DNA of 42,447 nucleotides from Candidatus Zixiibacteriota bacterium (GCA_020344395.1 CP070824.1:2069502-2111948), one strand, 5' to 3'. Positions 32,908 through 41,595 are shown, counted from the first letter of the stretch. Notes: generated by a model from the sequence alone, not told the origin. Numbers and translations: made by a program.

Positions 32908-34029
32908 CTAACCTCTGTCCTCTAGCCTTTTTACCAGATCACATATTCGCGAGTGAACCTCTTCGGCGGCTTCTGCGTCCTCAGAGACCCTGGATAGAGA
33001 CGGGTTCAGCTCAATAGTCTTGCGAAGTTTCTCAAGGCCGTTCTTCCAGGCCAGTTGCGCCTGTTCAAAGTAGCAGTGAGACAACTCCAGGAGCAGGTCG
33101 GCATAGGTCGGGTTGCGTTTCAGCTCAGATTCCAGAAATCTTATGCGGTCTGCGACAGCCTTCTCAGAGATCAGTTCCGGATGCAGCACGAACCTCATGT
33201 AGAAGGATGCAAACTCGACCCGGTGTTGCTCTTTTTTCTCTTCTCTTACCCGCTGAAACATGTTCATGGCCTGAATCAGATCATGCCGCTTGAGGGCCTC
33301 CATTGCACCGCTGAAGGCTTCTCCCTTCAGATCGGCGTAGGTTAGAGAGGCACGGTGGAAAAGGTCGCCCGCCTCCTGGATATCCGCACTGAACGTCGAT
33401 GGTTCAGGCTGGGTCACCAGACGCAGCAGCTTGGCAAGGCCCAGATTATAGTAAGCGTCGCTGTAATACATGTTAAGACGAATGGCTTGTTCCAATTCCT
33501 CAATAGCAGCGTCGGTCTGATTATCCGCCAGCAAAGCTTCAGCATAATTGTTCCGAAAGTCAGGATAATTGGGCTTTTCCTCGACAGCCTTCCGGCCAAC
33601 GGCTACCGCGGCTTTGAAATCTCCGCGGGCCAACTCGGTCCTGCCAAGGAAATCCAGTGCCTGGTGGTTATCGGGATCCAACTTTGTGACGGCTTCCAGA
33701 AGTTCACGAGCCTCGTTGTAGAATCCCTTATAGAAGAAGGCCGTGCCGAGATTGTAAAGCATCTGCGGATCGCTCTCGGGAGTAATCTGGCGGTATGCCC
33801 GCAAGACTGTCTCAAGCTCCCGTTTCTTTTCCTCGTGGGTTGTCTTGACAAGAGACAAAACCTCTTTGGCATCGATATTTACCGGATGAGGATTGTCCAA
33901 CGATTCAGCCGGTACTCCGTCGATAAATACCGTCGTGCGGACAGTACCAAGTCCGGCATCGTTAGTCGTCTTTATCAGGTATTCGCGATCTTGCTCGGTA
34001 ATCTTGCTGCTAAGCCGATATGTTTCCAT
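32908..34029 (-). CDS. TPR protein of the exopolysaccharide cluster
   Basis: 373 aa, no signal peptide. The first about 65 residues form a small beta-rich domain (METYRLSSKITEQDREYLIK, VRTTVFIDGVPAESLDNPH). Five or so TPRs follow (MLYNLGTAFFYKGFYNEARE, HQALDFLGRTELARGDFKAA, SDAYYNLGLAKLLR), then a helical region with two more (TYADLLLELSHCYFEQAQLA). It is cytoplasmic. It lies 10 nt before the kinase gene and 53 nt after the Wza-like gene. It could scaffold the kinase; this is inference. Confidence 0.75.
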   Translation of the reverse strand: METYRLSSKITEQDREYLIKTTNDAGLGTVRTTVFIDGVPAESLDNPHPVNIDAKEVLSLVKTTHEEKKRELETVLRAYRQITPESDPQMLYNLGTAFFYKGFYNEARELLEAVTKLDPDNHQALDFLGRTELARGDFKAAVAVGRKAVEEKPNYPDFRNNYAEALLADNQTDAAIEELEQAIRLNMYYSDAYYNLGLAKLLRLVTQPEPSTFSADIQEAGDLFHRASLTYADLKGEAFSGAMEALKRHDLIQAMNMFQRVREEKKEQHRVEFASFYMRFVLHPELISEKAVADRIRFLESELKRNPTYADLLLELSHCYFEQAQLAWKNGLEKLRKTIELNPSLSRVSEDAEAAEEVHSRICDLVKRLEDRG

Positions 34030-34082
34030 GGTGGATCCCCGGTATAATCCTCAGGTTGACTCGCCCTCGAATGATATCTCTC

Positions 34083-35066
34083 TCATCGCGCGCCTCTGTC
34101 GTCGCCCAGACGGTCAAGTATAATCACCAGTGAGGTAACAAGGCCGGCCACACCGGCTGCAACCGGCAGGCCAACACCGAGAAACCCTGCCTTTCGACGA
34201 GGCAGCACAATAGTATCTTCCTTCCTCAGAATATATCGCGCAGGGCGACCGCTCGAGGTGTACTTATTCAGATCAATGGTCATCGTCTGAGAATACTCGC
34301 CATCCTTCATCAGTATTCTGGCATGTTTCAAATCAGCGTCGGGGGACGGTCCGCCCGCAATGGCCAGAGCATCGAGAATATCAACGCCCTCCTCGAACGT
34401 TTTGACGCCCGGATCATTGACGGCCCCGAGAATGTAGATGAGGTTCTTCCGGTCTGTGGTCAGAGCCAGATTCGGAGTCGAGGAGGCACCGACGGTACGA
34501 GGAATTTCAATTGTGTCCATGCGGCCGATCGCAGGAAGGCTTGCGATCTTGCCTTCCGATACTGCCTTCTGAACATCCACCACTTCCACCTGCCCGGCCC
34601 GGTCGCCGCCCCGCACAATGGTGACACGCGTCAGGTCGGCAGTTTCCGTCACGCCGCCGGCTTCATTGATCAGTCTCCACAAATCCGGGATCATTTCGTA
34701 ACTCCTCTTACCCGGATTTCTGACCTGACCGATTATAAACACACTGAGGTAGTTGAACTCAACCACTCGGACCACAGCTTGCGATATGTTTTTATTCAGC
34801 CGGGAGATCTGACTTGCGATTTCATTCTGAAGCTGTTGAGTCGTCCTGCCGGCAGCATCAAGCTGACCTATAATGTCCAGGGAGATTTTCCCATCCTCAC
34901 TCACCCTGACTTCGGCATTGAGTTGGGGGTCCTGCCAGAAGCTTATTTGAAGTATATCCCCCGTCCCGATAATGTACTGGTTATCAGCAGGTGCGCTGAG
35001 GGCACCGCCGAGGACCAATACCATAACGCAAACGACTGTTTTGCAGAGGCGTTGACGAATAATCAT
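34083..35066 (-). CDS. Wza-like polysaccharide export protein
   Basis: 327 aa with a signal peptide (about 10-27, ending in SAPADN). Poly_export domain at about 28-110 (YIIGTGDILQISFWQDPQLN, VSEDGKISLDIIGQL), then SLBB domain 1 (about 108-165, LSVFIIGQVRNPGKRSYEM ... INEAGGVTETADL) and SLBB domain 2 (about 210-280, NLIYILGAVNDPGVKTFE ... LAIAGGPSPDADLKH). A hydrophobic segment near the C terminus (FLGVGLPVAAGVAGLVTSLV) suggests an inner-membrane or barrel-forming end; no lipobox is present, so it is not a typical lipidated Wza. It begins the leftward polysaccharide cluster. The ATG has a purine-rich GGTAGGG nearby. Confidence 0.88.
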   Translation of the reverse strand: MIIRQRLCKTVVCVMVLVLGGALSAPADNQYIIGTGDILQISFWQDPQLNAEVRVSEDGKISLDIIGQLDAAGRTTQQLQNEIASQISRLNKNISQAVVRVVEFNYLSVFIIGQVRNPGKRSYEMIPDLWRLINEAGGVTETADLTRVTIVRGGDRAGQVEVVDVQKAVSEGKIASLPAIGRMDTIEIPRTVGASSTPNLALTTDRKNLIYILGAVNDPGVKTFEEGVDILDALAIAGGPSPDADLKHARILMKDGEYSQTMTIDLNKYTSSGRPARYILRKEDTIVLPRRKAGFLGVGLPVAAGVAGLVTSLVIILDRLGDDRGAR

Positions 35067-35161
35067 CGAACCCTACCTTCAAGTATTCCAATACCTTAGA
35101 TCGGCAATTTTGGTCACTCGTTAAGCTAACAAATATAGAGTCCCCCGGAACAGGAGTAAAG

Positions 35162-35187
35162 AAAAAACGGCACCCTCTAATCTGCCG
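35162..35187 (-). terminator. Weak terminator overlapping the GGDEF stop codon
   Basis: Minus strand CGGCA (35183-35187) / TGCCG (35168-35172), loop of 10 nt that includes the stop, followed by TTTTTT (35167-35162). The stem is only 5 bp, so termination may be partial and the polysaccharide genes may also receive read-through. Confidence 0.45.
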
Positions 35188-36838
35188 AAATGTCCCTTTC
35201 GGCTGTGGTGTACAGTCGATAACTGTTGCGACCTGATTCCTTGGCTCCCAGCAGGGCCATATCAGCTGCGAATATAAGCTGCTCGGAATCCTGGGCGTGA
35301 TCGGGGAATACAGCTCCCCCCAGCGAGATGGTACACTCCAACTCCAGGTCGGCCGACCCGATGGAAAACCGCGATCCGGCAATCTTGCTCTGCAGTCGAT
35401 CCATGAAACGCTCACAGGTAGCCGCCCCGGCCTCCGGCATGATAATACAGAACTCGTCCCCGCCGTATCTTGCTATTATATCGATGGCCCGGATGGAACT
35501 GCGCAATATGTGCCCCATCCGTCTTATGACACTGTCACCGGCCTGGTGGCCGTAGTTATCGTTGATGCTCTTGAGATCATCCATATCGAATATGATCAGG
35601 GCCAGCGACCGCGTGTAACGTTTGGCCCGGTCTATTTCCTCCCTGAGTCGCTTACGGAAATACCGCTGATTGGCTAATCCCGTGAGACCGTCACTATATG
35701 ACAACTCATTGGCGCGTTCGAATGACTCGGCATTTTGAATGAGTGTCTCCATAGCGGCCTTGTACTCACGTAGTCTTTCGACTATCATTTTCGGAGGTCG
35801 TCCGTTTGACCAGGCCATTACAGCCGGGCGACCCGCGGTGAGCGGCAGCAGGGTGAGGTGGTTGAGTCCGGCCTCCGCAAGCTCTCTAGCGGCAGGCGTC
35901 AGTTCGGCTTCGATAGATCCCAGGCGAGCGGCCTCAATCATCTCATGGTCAGTCAGCACCGACACTATCCGGTCGAACTGCTCCGGACCAGGCGCACCGA
36001 GGTCTCCGGCGGAATCCGTCCGAACCAGCTTCGGCGCCTCGTTCTCGCCGCGTCCCCTGTAGAACAGGGCGGCTTTGTCCAGACCCACTTCGGCGTGGAT
36101 CGCTTCAAACAAAACGCGCACTACTGATTCGGAATTACGGCTGCGCACCAGTTTGAGAATCTGGTCGACGCTGCTGGTCACACCGGACCCGGAGGTCGAT
36201 CCAGCCTTCTCTAGCTGCTGGCGGACCCGGTCGAGCTTGTTTTCATGCCACTTGACGTGATAGGCAGCCGAAAGCGACTGGGCCAGCGCCGCCACCAATA
36301 CTATGAAGGAATGCTCCGATGTTCTCAAGTTCGACTTTACAAAGTATACGCCGTACAGATTATCTCGCCAGAAGATCGGGAAACAGAGGTCCAGCGAATG
36401 ACGCCGCAGCTGTTTGCGCAAACCATCAGGAATCAATTCTCCCAGCGAGTCAACCGATCGCGGCACAAAGCCATCGCATAAACCCTCAGCCAGTTCTCTG
36501 GAGTATCTGGTTCGAAAATCCTGGCGATCAAACCTCTCGATATTGTGATAATAGTTCAGCTCCAAAAAACCTCGGCGTTTCCGCAGAAAGATTATGTGCT
36601 CACAGTCAAAACTGGCCTTGAGGAGGTCAGACACCTTGCTGGCAACGATCTGTATGGCCCCTTCCAGGGAATTCGACCGCAGGAACTCACAGAACTCATC
36701 CAGGCTCAGTTTCTTGACAGCTTCATTCCGTCGCCGTTCCCTTCTGATCCTGATGTACAGGAGCCCGGCCAGCTCCAAAACTGCCGCCAGTAGCAGTAAT
36801 ATCAGTATAGAGCGGACATCCATACCCACGATAACCAC
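35177..36838 (-). CDS. GAF-like / GGDEF diguanylate cyclase
   Basis: 553 aa from the GTG at 36838 (ATG at 36823 is an alternative start). One N-terminal membrane anchor (about 8-30), two GAF-like sensor regions (about 45-190 and 230-360), and a GGDEF domain (about 385-545). It has DGLTGLANQRYFRKRL, DMDDLKSINDNYGHQAGD and RYGGDEFCIIMP, the active GGDEF signature. RAID lies five residues before GGDEF, a complete RxxD inhibitory site, so product feedback is expected. It makes cyclic di-GMP from two GTP. The polysaccharide export genes immediately downstream are the type of system that c-di-GMP often switches on; that link is inference. Confidence 0.9.
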   Translation of the reverse strand: MVIVGMDVRSILILLLLAAVLELAGLLYIRIRRERRRNEAVKKLSLDEFCEFLRSNSLEGAIQIVASKVSDLLKASFDCEHIIFLRKRRGFLELNYYHNIERFDRQDFRTRYSRELAEGLCDGFVPRSVDSLGELIPDGLRKQLRRHSLDLCFPIFWRDNLYGVYFVKSNLRTSEHSFIVLVAALAQSLSAAYHVKWHENKLDRVRQQLEKAGSTSGSGVTSSVDQILKLVRSRNSESVVRVLFEAIHAEVGLDKAALFYRGRGENEAPKLVRTDSAGDLGAPGPEQFDRIVSVLTDHEMIEAARLGSIEAELTPAARELAEAGLNHLTLLPLTAGRPAVMAWSNGRPPKMIVERLREYKAAMETLIQNAESFERANELSYSDGLTGLANQRYFRKRLREEIDRAKRYTRSLALIIFDMDDLKSINDNYGHQAGDSVIRRMGHILRSSIRAIDIIARYGGDEFCIIMPEAGAATCERFMDRLQSKIAGSRFSIGSADLELECTISLGGAVFPDHAQDSEQLIFAADMALLGAKESGRNSYRLYTTAERDISAD

Positions 36839-36862
36839 TATCCCTTACCTTTACCTCGTTGC

Positions 36863-36890
36863 AATATAACAGATTAAGGCAGTGTGTCAA
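36863..36890 (-). promoter_or_regulatory. Sigma-70 promoter for the diguanylate cyclase gene
   Basis: Minus strand: consensus -35 TTGACA (36885-36890), 16-nt spacer, -10 TATATT (36863-36868). It lies between the end of the STAS -1 extension (36908) and the GTG at 36838, so the cyclase can be transcribed independently of the STAS gene. Confidence 0.6.
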
Positions 36891-36907
36891 CCTCAATGTC
36901 CGGTCAA

Positions 36908-37204
36908 CTAGCGACCCCAGGCGTACCGAAATCTGGAACGTCGCCTCAGCAATTTCTTGCGTCGCAGCACTGAAAATACCTGCCAGAACCGAATCCTGCT
37001 GCCGGCGAGATGCCTGGACGTCTCCCTGCGAATCTCCGGAATGGTCGAAAAGGGGTCCTGCTTCACGATCCTGCATATCAGCGTCTCCAGGGCTTCTTCA
37101 GCCCGGTTCGAAACCTCAGCACGGCCTGCTTGTGACCCCTGCGATTCCGACGGCTCGATTTGCGTTACAGCCTCAACGACCGTTCTGCCACCTACCGCTG
37201 ACGT
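36908..37204 (-). other. 98-codon -1 frame extension of the STAS gene (winged-helix-like)
   Basis: Directly after the A10 run (37204-37213) the -1 frame stays open for 98 codons to a TAG at 36908. The translation is protein-like: a linker TSAVGGRTVVEAVTQIEPSE, then AEEALETLICRIVKQDPFST, IPEIRRETSRHLAGSRIR and FWQVFSVLRRKKLLRRRSRF with the end RYAWGR, a pattern like a winged-helix or basic nucleic-acid-binding tail. It has no ATG or TTG start of its own and only one late internal GTG without a proper RBS. Slippage of the STAS ribosomes by -1 at AAA AAA AAA would give a 228-aa fusion. A homopolymer sequencing error (10 instead of 11 A) would give the same picture. Confidence 0.55.
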
Positions 37205-37593
37205 TTTTTTTTTGCCGGCGGCTGATCGCCTCCGCCGAATTCTCCGGCCGCCTCGCCCACTGACCCGTATGCCTGCAGCACATTGTCAAATTCGAGCAGC
37301 TCGTAGATTTCATATACGTCAGGAACCATGTTGGCAAGTTTGATGTCGCCGCCATTAGCCCTTACATCCCTTATGTGCGAGAGGAATATGCCCCAGCCGG
37401 CCGAGGAGATATAATCAACGCCGGCCAAATCAATCACGATGTTGTATCGTTCCCGCTTGAGTAGCGAACTCATGACTTCGTCGAGTTCCCCGGCGGTCAT
37501 GGTGTCGACCACTCCGTCCACCCGGACTTCAGAGACATCCTGATTTAAGGGGTTTTCCGACAGTGAGATACCAATATTGTCCATACCGTGCAA
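37192..37593 (-). CDS. STAS-domain anti-sigma factor antagonist (RsbV/SpoIIAA-like), short form
   Basis: 133 aa from a TTG at 37593 (AAGGAG four bases upstream; an ATG at 37584 is possible). STAS fold: VRVDGVVDTMTAGELDEVMS, YNIVIDLAGVDYISSAGWGI with the phosphorylatable Ser in YISSAG, FLSHIRDVRANGGDIKLAN and LEFDNVLQAYGSVGEA. The frame ends ...PPAKKKRQR just after a run of ten A (37204-37213). An SD-like GGAGG lies 15 nt upstream of that run (37229-37233). The unphosphorylated protein would be the partner of the kinase domain encoded next door, which inactivates it, while the phosphatase domain in the same protein reactivates it. Confidence 0.88.
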   Translation of the reverse strand: MHGMDNIGISLSENPLNQDVSEVRVDGVVDTMTAGELDEVMSSLLKRERYNIVIDLAGVDYISSAGWGIFLSHIRDVRANGGDIKLANMVPDVYEIYELLEFDNVLQAYGSVGEAAGEFGGGDQPPAKKKRQR

Positions 37594-37658
37594 CGGGCTC
37601 CTTCCAAGATCGCTGTAACAGAAGCAATGGTATCAGGTTGACGACGGCAAGTAAAATC

Positions 37659-39707
37659 TTAATCGCGCTGAGTCTCAGGATTGTCGGAAACTTTCTCAAC
37701 GCTCAGAGCAGCGGTGTCGTCTGTAGTCTCGGGGCGCGACCGGGGCTTTTCAACAGGAACACGTGCCAGGATAAAAGTGATGTCGTCGTTTTGTTTGCTG
37801 AAGCCGGAGAAGGTGTCGATTTCGTTAACGATGCCGCCAGAGACGTCCTGCAACCGCTCAGCTGAATCCCGGCCGGCTTCCCGCAGAACCAAATCAGCGA
37901 GACGATCCAGCCCGTATTGTTCTCCGCCGCGACTGGTGGCTTCCGTAATACCGTCAGTGTACAGAAGAACCAGGTCACCCGGCTGCAGACGGAGCTCCAC
38001 CTCCTGCAGAGACTCGCCAAATGAACGACCCAGAGTGGTCGGCATCCCTAACGGCATCCCTGATGGGTTGACTCTGGAAACCAGTTGCGTGCCCTGGTGA
38101 AGATGCAACAGAGGATTATGGCCGGCAGAGACAAACCTGAGCGTGCTGTCTGAGGCGTCGAAAACAGCCATGAGAACAGTGATAAACATTCCCGGAGGCA
38201 TGTTGTTCGATAAGTAGTCGTTGACAGTGATCAGGGTATCGCGCGGTGATTCACAGCCGTCCGCGAAAATCCGTATGACCGTTCGCAGCATCGACATAAC
38301 CATAGATGCCGGCACGCCCTTGCCGGACACATCGGCCACGGCCAGACAACACCGGTTTTCAGAGACCGGAAAAACATCGTAAAGGTCACCGCTGACCATA
38401 GAAGCGGCCCGGTAAAAGGCGTCAACCTCCAGTCCCGGAAGCTGAGGCAGGTTACGCGGAAGCAGAGTTTTTTGGATCTGGGAGACAAGCTCGATTTCCT
38501 TGGCCATTTTCTCGCGCTCGATTACAGTCTTGCGATCTCTGCTGACCCTGGTCATCATCTCGTTAAAAGCATGGGAGATCTCAAGGAACTCGGCGGCACC
38601 ATCAAGGGGCAGTTCGGTCTCCAGCTCGCCCGAGGAGAAACGTCTGACGCGCTGTACAATCCGGACGATTGGGGTCACAAAATAACTCGATAGCAGATAG
38701 ATGCCTATGACGCCAAACACGAGCAGAACAGATGTCAACATCCAGGATCTGCCGGCCGCCTGACCGAGGCGCGAGTCGATGAGTTCGGTCGAGTACAGCA
38801 GGTGAATCGTACCGAGTCTCCGCTCACCCCACGAGAGCGGAACCATAAGGTAGTTCAATTGCTCCCCGGCCCCATCGATGCGGCGCGCCTGCCCAAGGCT
38901 GCCCGCGGGGATTGGATAGGGCGGTACATACGGCTTTCTGATTTTATGGATATCTTCAGAGTGCGCCAGCACCATGTTAGCTGTATCGGTAATGGCTATC
39001 AGTCTTAGAAACGGATTGGATTTCTGGTAGCTGACGACAAGCCGATCAAACTCGACATCACTGCGGCGATTGGTAACATACCCGGACGCCTGGTCGGCAA
39101 TAGTGTTAGCCAGGGCCTCGGCGGTGCCGTCAAGATGCGCATACAGTTCATTGACGGTGTTCGTCCGGATATACCAGAACGCCGAAACAACAATGAGACA
39201 AACAATAGAAAAGGTCCAGAACGAAAACTTGGCGCGAAGAGTGAACATGCGACGCCACAGTCCGGGTGCGCCGCTCGGTTCGGCGGAGATCCGCTTGGTC
39301 ATGCGCAGTTCGTTAAATCCGCCCGAGGTGATATATTCGACTGAATCCATGATCTTCTGAATCATAAAGAAGCCAAGTCCGCCACGTCGACCGGTTTCGA
39401 CCAGCTTGTTAAGGTCCAACCGCCCGGTCGCATCCGGCTGAAACGAACGCCCGGTATCGATAAGGGAAAAAACAATCAGCTTCCTGTAGATGACGATACG
39501 AACTCTGAGCATCCCCTTTTCATGAAGGTAGGCATGACGCAGGATGTTGGTGACACCTTCTTCGATGGCCAGTTGTACCGAGGTCATCTGCTTGCGGCGC
39601 ATCCCGGCTGCGATGCATGCCTCCCTCACCACGCGCTGAACCGAGTCGAGGTGTCTTTCCTGGGCCGGAAACTCGGCATTTATTTCCTTGATCGGTCGAC
39701 GAAACAT
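37659..39707 (-). CDS. RsbW-like kinase / sensor / RsbU-SpoIIE-like phosphatase fusion
   Basis: 682 aa. Residues about 1-135 are an HATPase_c_2 (RsbW/SpoIIAB-like) domain: QLAIEEGVTNILRHAYLHEK (N box), FSLIDTGRSFQP and RRGGLGFFMIQKIMDSVEY (G boxes). Then a membrane helix (about 163-183), an extracytoplasmic sensor region (about 185-325), a second helix (about 328-348) and HAMP (about 350-400). The C-terminal PP2C-type phosphatase (about 430-655) has VSGDLYDVFP, VADVSGKGVPASMVMSM, FVSAGHNPLL and YTDGITEATSRGGEQYG with the metal Asp residues. A kinase domain that phosphorylates STAS and a phosphatase that removes the phosphate are in one polypeptide, with the STAS gene 65 nt downstream. No sigma factor is adjacent. 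Confidence 0.9.
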   Translation of the reverse strand: MFRRPIKEINAEFPAQERHLDSVQRVVREACIAAGMRRKQMTSVQLAIEEGVTNILRHAYLHEKGMLRVRIVIYRKLIVFSLIDTGRSFQPDATGRLDLNKLVETGRRGGLGFFMIQKIMDSVEYITSGGFNELRMTKRISAEPSGAPGLWRRMFTLRAKFSFWTFSIVCLIVVSAFWYIRTNTVNELYAHLDGTAEALANTIADQASGYVTNRRSDVEFDRLVVSYQKSNPFLRLIAITDTANMVLAHSEDIHKIRKPYVPPYPIPAGSLGQARRIDGAGEQLNYLMVPLSWGERRLGTIHLLYSTELIDSRLGQAAGRSWMLTSVLLVFGVIGIYLLSSYFVTPIVRIVQRVRRFSSGELETELPLDGAAEFLEISHAFNEMMTRVSRDRKTVIEREKMAKEIELVSQIQKTLLPRNLPQLPGLEVDAFYRAASMVSGDLYDVFPVSENRCCLAVADVSGKGVPASMVMSMLRTVIRIFADGCESPRDTLITVNDYLSNNMPPGMFITVLMAVFDASDSTLRFVSAGHNPLLHLHQGTQLVSRVNPSGMPLGMPTTLGRSFGESLQEVELRLQPGDLVLLYTDGITEATSRGGEQYGLDRLADLVLREAGRDSAERLQDVSGGIVNEIDTFSGFSKQNDDITFILARVPVEKPRSRPETTDDTAALSVEKVSDNPETQRD

Positions 39708-39768
39708 GGCCTGAACCTACTGCCCAGGACGGCTGGAGTCTACTAAAACAGCTTGACCTGCGGGGCGA

Positions 39769-41595
39769 CTACTCACTCTCCAGACGCAGCCTTGCCTGCT
39801 CGATATTATCAAGCGTGCTCTGATTGTCCGGAAAGACTTCCAGCACCTTTTCCCATTCATCGATTGCCTGCTGGTACTGGCCGTCGCGCATGAACCGCAG
39901 GCCGTCGGTGTAGTGCTTCCAGATGCGCGGGTTCTTCTGCAGATCTTCCAGGGTGGAGCCTCCGGGGGGAACCTGACTTTCGGCCTCGTCTATCCTGCGA
40001 AGGTAGTCAAGAGCCACCGCTTCCTGAGGCCTGATCGAAAGAACCTGGTTGAACTGTCTGCGTGCCGCTCTGTACGCTCCCCGCTCAAACAGGTCTATGC
40101 CAAGAGCCAGTCGCTGTGGAATATCAAGTGACCCGATAATTCGTTCACGTGATTCAACAGCCTCTCGATTGGTTGGATCCAGCTCAATGACACGGTTTAG
40201 TGCTTCTATCGCGCGTACGGCTCTTCCTTCGCTCTCCGCCACCCGGGCAGTGTCCAGTGTAAAGCTAATCTCGACGGCTTTTTCCCGTTCAACGATCTTC
40301 CTGAGCTCTCGGGCAAACGGATGACCGGGGTCGATTTCGATGATTAGATCGAGGAAATCCAGAGCAGCAGTGTAGTTTCTCTGTGCCAGGTAAAGTTGGG
40401 CCCGGGCATAGAAGCTGCGCACGAATTTCTGCTGGTCGTCCGCGGCGATCTCCAGGCGATCCGCCTGGTCCTTCTGCACACGGTCGGCCATCTCGATGGC
40501 TTCAATGCTGATGGCGGCTTCCTGATCGTTCGGATCCAGCCTCTGAACCAGCCGGAAATACACCAGGGCTGAATCCAGTTCAAACTGGTGGAAGAAACGA
40601 TTGGCTTTCTCTCTGAGCCGGTTCAACCCTGCCTCTTCCCTCGGCCGAAAAGGCAGACGAGTCACTTGCTCCCGCAATTCGGCTTCTCTTTGAGCTACAC
40701 TCTTTCCGAAGCGCAAAGAAAGAGATATATGGTGTAGATCCCCGACATGGTCGACCAGTTCATAGGCATAATCGATGCGAAGGCGATTTCTCGAAAATCC
40801 GGCACCCACAACAGGATTGTCCCGGCCATACCCAAGACGAAGAGCGAGAGTATTTTTGTGAACGATCTCGCTGCCGACCCGCAGCCCGACTTCTTTATCA
40901 TCGGTGTGTTCAATGTCCAGACTGGCTGTCAATCTAAGATCAGTGCAGATAGCCAGGTCGTTCAGCGAGGCACCCACTACCAGCGACCGCGGTGTTTCTT
41001 CAGCTCGGCCGGCCAGCCTGAGTTCAGGTTGTACCAGGTCACGCACTATGGCTCCCAGATTGACGTGGCGACGTATCATCGAACGCACGCCGACATCCAC
41101 GCCGACGCCATAGGCCGTGATATCATCCAGTGACTGATTTACAACTTTGAGGCTGGCTCCAAACCCGAAGAGCTGTCTTAATTGCCGTCCATATGACACG
41201 ACAAGCTGCGATGTGGAATAGCTGAAGGTTCCGGCATGAACGTATTCCCGGCGCCGTACGATATCACCGGTGCCGAGCCGCATGAAACCAATGCCGAGCC
41301 CGCTGGACGAAGACATGGGGTAAACATATGAGCCAAAGTTGTAACGAGAACCCTCAAACATCAGCGACTGCATGAAATCAACTTCCTGAAATTCGAGGTA
41401 TCCCAGCCCGGCCGGATTATAGAAAACCGATGAGCCGTCAACAGCCAGTGAGGTCAGGCTTCCTCCCAGCGCCACTGATCGCGCTCCGGCTCCGATCGAA
41501 AACGGAGACTCACGACCGGCGTCACCGGCCGTTACGCAGCAGACAGGCAACAGAATCACGGTCCAGGTCAAAATAAGAGTCCGCATGCTGTTCAT
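39769..41595 (-). CDS. PorV-like outer-membrane protein with C-terminal TPRs
   Basis: 608 aa. A signal peptide (about 5-24) and a PorV/UPF0164-type beta barrel: GAGARSVALGGSLTSLAVDG, SSVFYNPAGLGYLEFQEVDF, LGIGFMRLG, GVGVDVGVRSMIRRHVNLGA (about 30-300). From about 310 the protein becomes a long helical TPR solenoid (for example NRFFHQFELDSALVYFRL, RNYTAALDFLDLIIEIDPG, AIEALNRVIELDPTNREA, AARRQFNQVLSIRPQEA, YQQAIDEWEKVLEVFPD). PorV proteins in FCB bacteria tether secreted proteins carrying the C-terminal sorting module at the outer membrane. The stop of the upstream gene, which has such a module, overlaps its ATG by 4 nt (ATGA), which fits. Confidence 0.85.
   Translation of the reverse strand: MNSMRTLILTWTVILLPVCCVTAGDAGRESPFSIGAGARSVALGGSLTSLAVDGSSVFYNPAGLGYLEFQEVDFMQSLMFEGSRYNFGSYVYPMSSSSGLGIGFMRLGTGDIVRRREYVHAGTFSYSTSQLVVSYGRQLRQLFGFGASLKVVNQSLDDITAYGVGVDVGVRSMIRRHVNLGAIVRDLVQPELRLAGRAEETPRSLVVGASLNDLAICTDLRLTASLDIEHTDDKEVGLRVGSEIVHKNTLALRLGYGRDNPVVGAGFSRNRLRIDYAYELVDHVGDLHHISLSLRFGKSVAQREAELREQVTRLPFRPREEAGLNRLREKANRFFHQFELDSALVYFRLVQRLDPNDQEAAISIEAIEMADRVQKDQADRLEIAADDQQKFVRSFYARAQLYLAQRNYTAALDFLDLIIEIDPGHPFARELRKIVEREKAVEISFTLDTARVAESEGRAVRAIEALNRVIELDPTNREAVESRERIIGSLDIPQRLALGIDLFERGAYRAARRQFNQVLSIRPQEAVALDYLRRIDEAESQVPPGGSTLEDLQKNPRIWKHYTDGLRFMRDGQYQQAIDEWEKVLEVFPDNQSTLDNIEQARLRLESE

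Noticed and set aside
36723-37076. 117-codon minus-strand ORF with an ATG (begins MQDREAGPLF) across the STAS/GGDEF junction
   Set aside because: It lies in another frame of the 36908-37204 stretch and runs into the cyclase gene and its promoter. The -1 frame of STAS looks far more protein-like, ends just before that promoter and has a basic domain pattern; this ORF has no RBS.
37100-37125. GGTTCGAAACC resembling a tRNA T-arm
   Set aside because: No acceptor stem, D-arm or anticodon arm around it; it lies within the STAS extension.
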